Positions 59,026 through 64,000 of a DNA stretch of 64,000 nucleotides are shown here, one piece after another. Where the stretch lies: contig NC_044923.1 of the NCBI RefSeq assembly GCF_003576645.1, forward strand, positions 8,679,491 through 8,743,490, read 5' to 3'. Both the position numbers and the translations under genes were made by a program. The number at the start of each line of letters is the position of its first letter. The stretch's first letter is position 1. Source of the DNA: Ipomoea triloba (lineage: Eukaryota; Streptophyta; Magnoliopsida; Solanales; Convolvulaceae). The notes under the pieces are model-generated. The model had not been told where the DNA came from. It was given only the letters and a program-made list of their open reading frames with translations, and did no database searches.

Positions 59026-59560
59026 TTTTAGGTAAAAATGCCATTTTAGTCTCATAATAATAATTGTTCATTGCCAGAGATTTTAGTCCCTAATTTTTAC
59101 CATGGCAATATACATCACTAATTCTTCAAAAAAGTTACAGTTTTAACCCTAGAGGAACAAAATTATTAAACTCTATTATGGAGTAAAATTTTACTTGATG
59201 CATGGATATTTTAAAATTTAATTATCTATGTTTTTTTATAACATTGTCAGTTTTGGTATTTCATCTATAAAATAGAGATTTGACAACATTTTTTGCTAAA
59301 TTTTCCCTTATCAATTGTGGCACATCGTTCTAATTTTTCCTACATGACCCTATTAAAATCATGTTTTTGTTTTACAAATGAAAAATCGAGACTAAACAAG
59401 GTTATAATTAAAGAAGAAACATTTTAATAGAGTTTATTAATTTTGTTGTTCCAGTGATTAAAATTGCAATTTTTTTAAAGAGTTAGGAGTGCATATTGCA
59501 ATAATAAAAAGTTAGGGATTAAAACTGCTAGCAATGGGGAGCATAGTGTTCGATATTCCT
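59026..59560. repeat. Foldback element
   Basis: The left arm (CAGAGATTTTAGTCCCTAAT, ATATACATCACTAATTCTT, AACAAAATTATTAAACTCTA) pairs with the right arm (TAGAGTTTATTAATTTTGTT, AGAGTTAGGAGTGCATATTG, TTAGGGATTAAAACTGCTAG). The arms are about 130 bp each. Confidence 0.7.
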
Positions 59561-59599
59561 GAATGGAATAGTTATTTTATTATAATACTCAAATTGCCT

Positions 59600-60360
59600 A
59601 AATGTTTTTATTTATTATTTATTTAAGTGTTTGTCTATTTAGTTATTTATAATTAGATATATAACATTCAATATATGATATACATAGTGTTATATATACA
59701 ATGTCAGTGAACTAGAACACATCACCTAATTAAAAAGTAAAGTCAATATTAACTCAGTCTTTTAATGTATGTAAATATTTTCTCATAAAATATTCTCTTT
59801 AATTAAATATTCTTTCAAGCATTTCATGAGTTTCTAATTGATTTTAAGTTCTTAATCTTTCTTGTTTATCATTTGATTTATATTGGTTCGACGCAATTAA
59901 CACAAGCAAAAAAAAAGAAAAAGAGGGATGAAAAGGGTGTGGGTAGATTTGCTTTCTTATATTGGTTGCTATGGAAATATAGAAACGAGAGCTTGTTTGA
60001 TCAAAAGAGTCATGCCCAAATTAAAGCATTTTAGTATTATTCTTATGTCGTCAATTTGTATAATATATGTACCATTATATTCCAATTTGTATCAATTTAA
60101 TATTAAGACAAAGTTGCATTTTTAGTCTCTAACTTGTGCAATAAGTGTAGTAAGTTTAGTCCCTAATTATATACACATTTGTTCCTAGTTAGTCACAAAA
60201 GTGTCCATATTAGCCCTTCGTAAGATCAAAATAACCACTTAATTATGTATTTTCATTTTTGGTCACTAATATATTTTTGAAGGATGAAAATATATACTTT
60301 AGTGGTTGAATTTAAGCGTAGGTGGTTAGTGAATGTGCGTATTGAGTTAGATTGTTTGAA
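59600..60360. other. Spacer without a recognised gene
   Basis: AT-rich. A half-MITE of the TTTTTAGTCTCTAACTTG type lies at about 60118-60230. Nothing coding is seen. Confidence 0.4.
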
Positions 60361-60592
60361 CCTCTGTTATGCATGCCCTTTTGGGTAGATAGTTTGATTT
60401 ATCATATGTTGGGTCAATCGCTAGCGAATGTTGCTCTATTATGCTCGTTGAGATCATGTTGTGTTGTCATGGAACTAACTCGCCCAAGCTCTTGCTAAGG
60501 CGGTTGTTTCTCAAGCTGACCCATGCTTATGGGAGGCAATCCCTCTTGCTTTTGCTCTTGACTATCTGAGTTAATACATTTTCTTTAGCGTA
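60361..60592 (+). mobile_element. Tail of a second dead LINE (RNase H end)
   Basis: With frame changes the plus strand encodes VDSLIYHMLGQSLANVALL, then AQALAKAVVSQADPCLWEAI and PLAFALDYLS before a TAA. This is the usual end of plant L1 RNase H domains (…ANQ.AH.LA.A…W…P…). It is followed by TTTTCTTTAGC. No poly-A is seen. Confidence 0.55.
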
Positions 60593-60652
60593 GGCTTTCA
60601 TAAAATGAACCAAATTTGCAACTCATAAAAATTAGGAAAACCAGATCCTAAT

Positions 60653-61277
60653 AGTTCAGGTGCGTACTGACCGCCCAGGAGAGAACTGCGGACGAATCAC
60701 AGCGCGCCACATGTCCGGAATGTAGTTGCACATAACGTTATAACTAGGTGCACGTAATGTTATAACTAGGTGCACATAGGTGCACCCAGGTGCATAAATG
60801 TTAACAACGTAAATTACTTGCACCTGTAAGTGAAAATAGGTGCACACGTGCCTGTAAAATGTATTACAGGTGCAAGTGAATTGTACAGTGAGCATCAATA
60901 CTAAGTTCACCTAATGTTGTAACTAGGTGCACCTAATGTTATAACTAGGTGCAACCTATGTTATAACTAGGTGCACCTAGGTTGCACCCAGGTGCATGAA
61001 TATTAACAAGGTAAATTACTTGCATTTGTAAGTGAAAGTATTTGCGAAAATAGGTGCATGAATATTAATAAGGTAAATTACTTGCACTTGTAAGTAAAAA
61101 TAAGTGCGAAAATAGGTGCACTTGTAAGTGAAACTAGGTGCACCAAAGTTCTAGTTATTTACGAAAATGCCACCGCGTCATTTTTTTAAAATTGCATCTG
61201 ATTCGTTGATCTGGACACGTGGACGGCTGTGGAGCGTTCTCATTTCCTACCTGGGCGAGAGTTCGCACGAGAGTGGA

Positions 61278-61290
<13 letters not shown>
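60653..61290. repeat. Element with diverged inverted ends around a GGTGCAC tandem array
   Basis: The left end GGTGCGTACTGACCGCCCAG followed by GCGCGCCACATGTCC pairs imperfectly with the inverse of the right end (CGTGCGAACTCTCGCCCAGG, then CCGTCCACGTGTCC). Between them, GTTATAACTAGGTGCACCTA and GTAAATTACTTGCACTTGTA-type units repeat many times. No protein is encoded. Confidence 0.65.

Positions 61291-61311
<21 letters not shown>
61281..61311. repeat. (TA)n microsatellite
   Basis: About 15 TA units at the right border of the preceding element, some 400 bp upstream of the expansin. Confidence 0.9.
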
Positions 61312-61316
<5 letters not shown>

Positions 61317-61565
61317 GTAGTATTTTAAGTTTTTGAAGAATGTCGTCCTCTACTAATTAATTCTATCAACTTACATTGACTTAGCTTCAATATACAAACT
61401 TTTCTATAAACATGTACTCCATGAAAGCGAATTAAATATGGACCACGACAAGTAATACCTGCCAGCACGTTTCCTCAAATAAACAATAAGCATTAATTCA
61501 TATGGTCTTTAGATGGAAAAAACTTTTCAAATGAAATTCTAAAATATATGATAGAGCCCAAAATG

Positions 61566-61581
61566 TTCGTGAGGGCACGAA
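61566..61581 (+). promoter_or_regulatory. Root-hair element match
   Basis: TTCGTGAGGGCACGAA fits the published root-hair element consensus WHHDTGNNNKCACGWH at every position. It lies 38 bp before the TATA box and about 125 bp before the expansin ATG, the proximal position seen in root-hair genes. Confidence 0.55.
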
Positions 61582-61618
61582 GGCAACGTCTTGTCAGCCT
61601 ATTATTACAGGCACAAAC

Positions 61619-61626
61619 TATATAAA
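61619..61626 (+). promoter_or_regulatory. TATA box of the expansin gene
   Basis: TATATAAA in AACTATATAAAGC is placed 82 bp before the ATG, leaving a leader of about 50 bases. Confidence 0.65.
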
Positions 61627-61707
61627 GCTTGCATATTCTAAGTCAATTTAGTGCACCAAAATACCAAATTGTAGAGCATTATATTAGAAAAATCCTAAAG
61701 ACCAGCC

Positions 61708-64000
61708 ATGCCTACTTCCCGCCGGAGACTAAGCTTTGCTTTCTTTATGGTACTGGTGTTGGCTGCCATTGTAGATAAATCGGTGGTGGTCGCAACGTAT
61801 TCTAGTTATCGAACGCCGGTGTCCCGGCCTAGCACTTGGAAGCTTGCTCATGCCACGTTTTATGGAGATGAAAGCGCCTCTGCTACATCTGGTGTGTATC
61901 TTAATATTTTATAATTTATCACCGAATTACACCGAATCTACTCAACAAGATTACAAATTAATAGTATAGGTGACCCTTTTTTTTAGTAAGGCGAGAAACC
62001 TATAGTTGCTATACGAGGATTTGCATTGGATAAATTTCGCTTTGTGACCTGAGAGTATCCCAATAGAGACTTTGGGGTGGTTTTTGAGGAAATGTAATCC
62101 TATTTGGGAGGGAGAGAAGGAGAAGAGAGTAATTTAGTTCTTTGCAGAAAGACTTGAGAATATCCTCAATTTAGTTCTTGTCAGATATGTGGACGCTACC
62201 AAATTAGTGAAACTGCTCCCTGGTATGCATAATGCACATCAGGAGCGCCCAACCTGGCGGATGGATTCACACGCCCTTTCATTTGCAGTTTTTTTTCTTC
62301 TCCTTCTTTTTCTTTTCTCTCTCTCATGTTCTCTCCCCTAGTCACCTATGTAAAAAACTCTTTAAAATCCATGCCTATTGAGAATGCTCTAACCGAGGTA
62401 AACCAAGATTGATCATAGTTGACAGCTTAAACCAAGAAGGTCAATAAGTCGCTCTTATTAGACCATAATTAAACTTGTAACATTGTGGTTATCAAGTCGA
62501 CATACAGCGTATCCAACTTAATTAATTGGAATTGCCCATTTTTAAAAGGATTATATAAATCAAGTTAGCATAACGATTATTGTGATTTTGTGATTTCAGG
62601 GGGTGCATGTGGATATGGGAATTTGTTCAGCAATGGGTACGGAGGAGACACGGCTGCTTTGAGCACAGTACTATTCAACAACGGATATGCTTGCGGGCAG
62701 TGCTTCCAAATACGGTGCGCTGAATCGCCGTACTGCTACAAAGCCTCGCCTATCGCCACCGTGACCGCAACCAACCTCTGCCCTCCCAACTGGTCGGAGG
62801 ACGGCAACAACGGCGGCTGGTGCAACCCACCTCGTACTCACTTCGACATGTCCAAACCCGCCTTTATGAAAATCGCCGACTGGAAGGCCGGCATTGTCCC
62901 CGTTATGTTCAGAAGGTAATAATATCTCACCCATTAAAATTTCAAGGGACTAAAATGGTGATTTCTTCATTTTTTAAATTTTGTCAAGTTGATCTTTAAA
63001 ATGTTTAATTGACAAAATTTTAAACGAATTAAATTAGTTGAAATTGAAAACTAGAGACTACATGACCAAAATGATTTTTTTTTAATACAACTGACTCTAT
63101 TAGAGTGTAATGACTTCTAATTAAGCTCAATCTCATGACCTCCTACAAGGGAGATTCACTATATGACATCTGAGCACAATGTGCTTTGTAATTTATAGTG
63201 GTTAAAACTAGTGAATTATATAAGTTTATTGTAGAGTTAATTCTTTTTTTTGGTCCTAGATTTATAGGTGGCTATCCACTTTTAATCCTTTATTATTAGA
63301 ACATCCACATTTGGTCATAGTATTATTGTGACATGACCATTTTTGGTCCTCTATTGACAAAACAGCTTTAAAAGACATTTTGGTTTTTAATTATGGATTT
63401 TTTCAAAAAATAAAATAAAATTAAAAATATTACGGGGACAACTCACATTGTATAAAAATGATCGAAATCCCTCTGTATTTAACGACATTTCAACCATTTT
63501 GTTGACCGATGGCTAAAAATGGTCATGCCACAATAATACTAGGACCAAATGTGAATGTTCCGATAAAAAAAAAAGACTAAAAGTAGATAGCCACCTATAA
63601 ATCTAAGACAAAAAATGGAACTCCTTTATTTTATTCCACAACTACTTAATGAAGTATATATGTTGCATGCTAAAATGTTGGGTTTGGTTGGTGTAGGGTT
63701 CCATGTGCCAGGCATGGAGGTGTGAAATTCAGCATCCAAGGGAACGGGTACTGGCTGTTAGTGTACGTGATGAACGTGGCCGGAGGCGGCGACATCGCCG
63801 GAATGTGGGTGAAGGGAAGCAGGACAGGGTGGATAAGCATGAGCCACAATTGGGGGGCTTCTTACCAAGCATTTGCAGCCCTTGGTGGCCAAACCCTTTC
63901 TTTCAAGCTAACTTCCTACACAACACATGAAACTATTGTAGCCTACAATGTTGCACCATCAAATTGGAATGCTGGAATGACTTACCAGGCCGCCGTCAAC
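61708..64000 (+). CDS. EXPA: Alpha-expansin, EXPA7/EXPA18 type (3' end outside window)
   Basis: Alpha-expansins loosen cell walls at acid pH. Coding exons are 61708-61891, 62600-62915 and 63697 to beyond 64000; they join in frame. Residues 1 to about 29 form a signal peptide ([20 protein letters not shown]). The GH45-like domain has [53 protein letters not shown] and HFDMSKPAF with the HFD motif; the CBM63-like domain starts near [20 protein letters not shown]. The phrases [17 protein letters not shown] and [10 protein letters not shown] are closer to the root-hair EXPA7/EXPA18 group than to common expansins, by memory of those proteins. Both introns fall at the usual expansin positions. A root-hair element and TATA box lie upstream. 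The window ends shortly before the expected stop. Confidence 0.93.
61985..62070. repeat. SINE-like repeat piece in expansin intron 1
   Basis: TAAGGCGAGAAACCTATAGT and TTTCGCTTTGTGACC repeat phrases of the 57.06-57.24 kb repeat. It is short and diverged. Confidence 0.4.
63080..63190 (-). mobile_element. SINE remnant in expansin intron 2
   Basis: Poly-T at about 63077-63086 (poly-A on the minus strand) precedes AATACAACTGACTCTATTAG and CTCAATCTCATGACCTCCTA, the usual series at the 3' side of this SINE family. Box B is degraded. Confidence 0.4.
63231..63620. repeat. Foldback element in expansin intron 2
   Basis: The left arm (TTTGGTCCTAGATTTATAGG, TGGCTATCCACTTTTA, ATGACCATTTTTGG) pairs with the right arm (CTAAAAATGGTCATGCCAC, TAGATAGCCACCTATAAATC). 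It ends 76 bp before exon 3 and leaves the acceptor intact. Confidence 0.75.

Noticed and set aside
61708..61914. 68-residue reading frame as a complete small protein
   Set aside because: It is expansin exon 1 read into intron 1; the donor at 61892 joins it in frame to GGACGYGNL in exon 2.

Overview
The window is nuclear DNA of a flowering plant. Genes are spliced with GT-AG introns, plastid-targeted proteins are present, and the spacers are AT-rich and full of transposon remnants. The chaperone, glutamine synthetase and PGRL1 products look like asterid (Solanales-type) eudicot proteins, but that placement rests on recalled similarity only. There are no prokaryotic features. I saw no CRISPR array, rRNA or intact tRNA gene. 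Single N bases at 10724, 16605 and 24948 sit in simple-sequence tracts and mark uncertain lengths.

Layout. 0-5.6 kb: decayed Ty1/copia element, a minisatellite and a tRNA-derived SINE with target duplications. 5.67-6.13 kb: small secreted proline-rich protein. 6.3-9.5 kb: foldback elements and a 605-bp hAT-type element. 9.7-13.9 kb: five-coding-exon gene for an 812-residue uncharacterised helical protein, with a U12-type intron. 14-16.6 kb: repeats. 16.9-19.4 kb (minus): copper chaperone for Cu/Zn superoxide dismutase (CCS), whose plastid-transit reading frame is broken. 19.7-24.9 kb: MULE-like, hAT-like and Helitron-like repeats and a long TA microsatellite. 25.0-27.3 kb: intronless subtilase. 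29-39.8 kb: dense nested transposons, including a 1.25-kb Pack-MULE that carries the start of a pyruvate dehydrogenase kinase gene and sits inside a hAT element. 40.4-44.2 kb (minus): unprocessed pseudogene of plastid glutamine synthetase (GLN2/GS2). 45.1-46.9 kb (minus): P-class PPR protein with a truncated intragenic duplication. 47-52.5 kb: repeats, Helitron-type termini and a dead L1-type LINE. 52.9-57.8 kb: PGRL1, ten coding exons. 57.9-58.9 kb: a second Pack-MULE of the same family. 59-61.3 kb: foldback repeats, a LINE tail and a tandem-repeat element. 61.7 kb to the end: alpha-expansin of the EXPA7/EXPA18 type, running off the window.

The genes do not form a pathway cluster. Three concern plastid or organelle function (CCS, PGRL1, dead GS2), one is a probable organelle RNA-binding PPR protein, and three are secreted or cell-wall proteins (proline-rich protein, subtilase, expansin). 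The most informative signals are the nested DNA transposons with readable target-site duplications, the two related gene-capturing elements, the U12 and GC-AG introns, the CCS transit-peptide break, the PPR duplication and the root-hair-element match upstream of the expansin.
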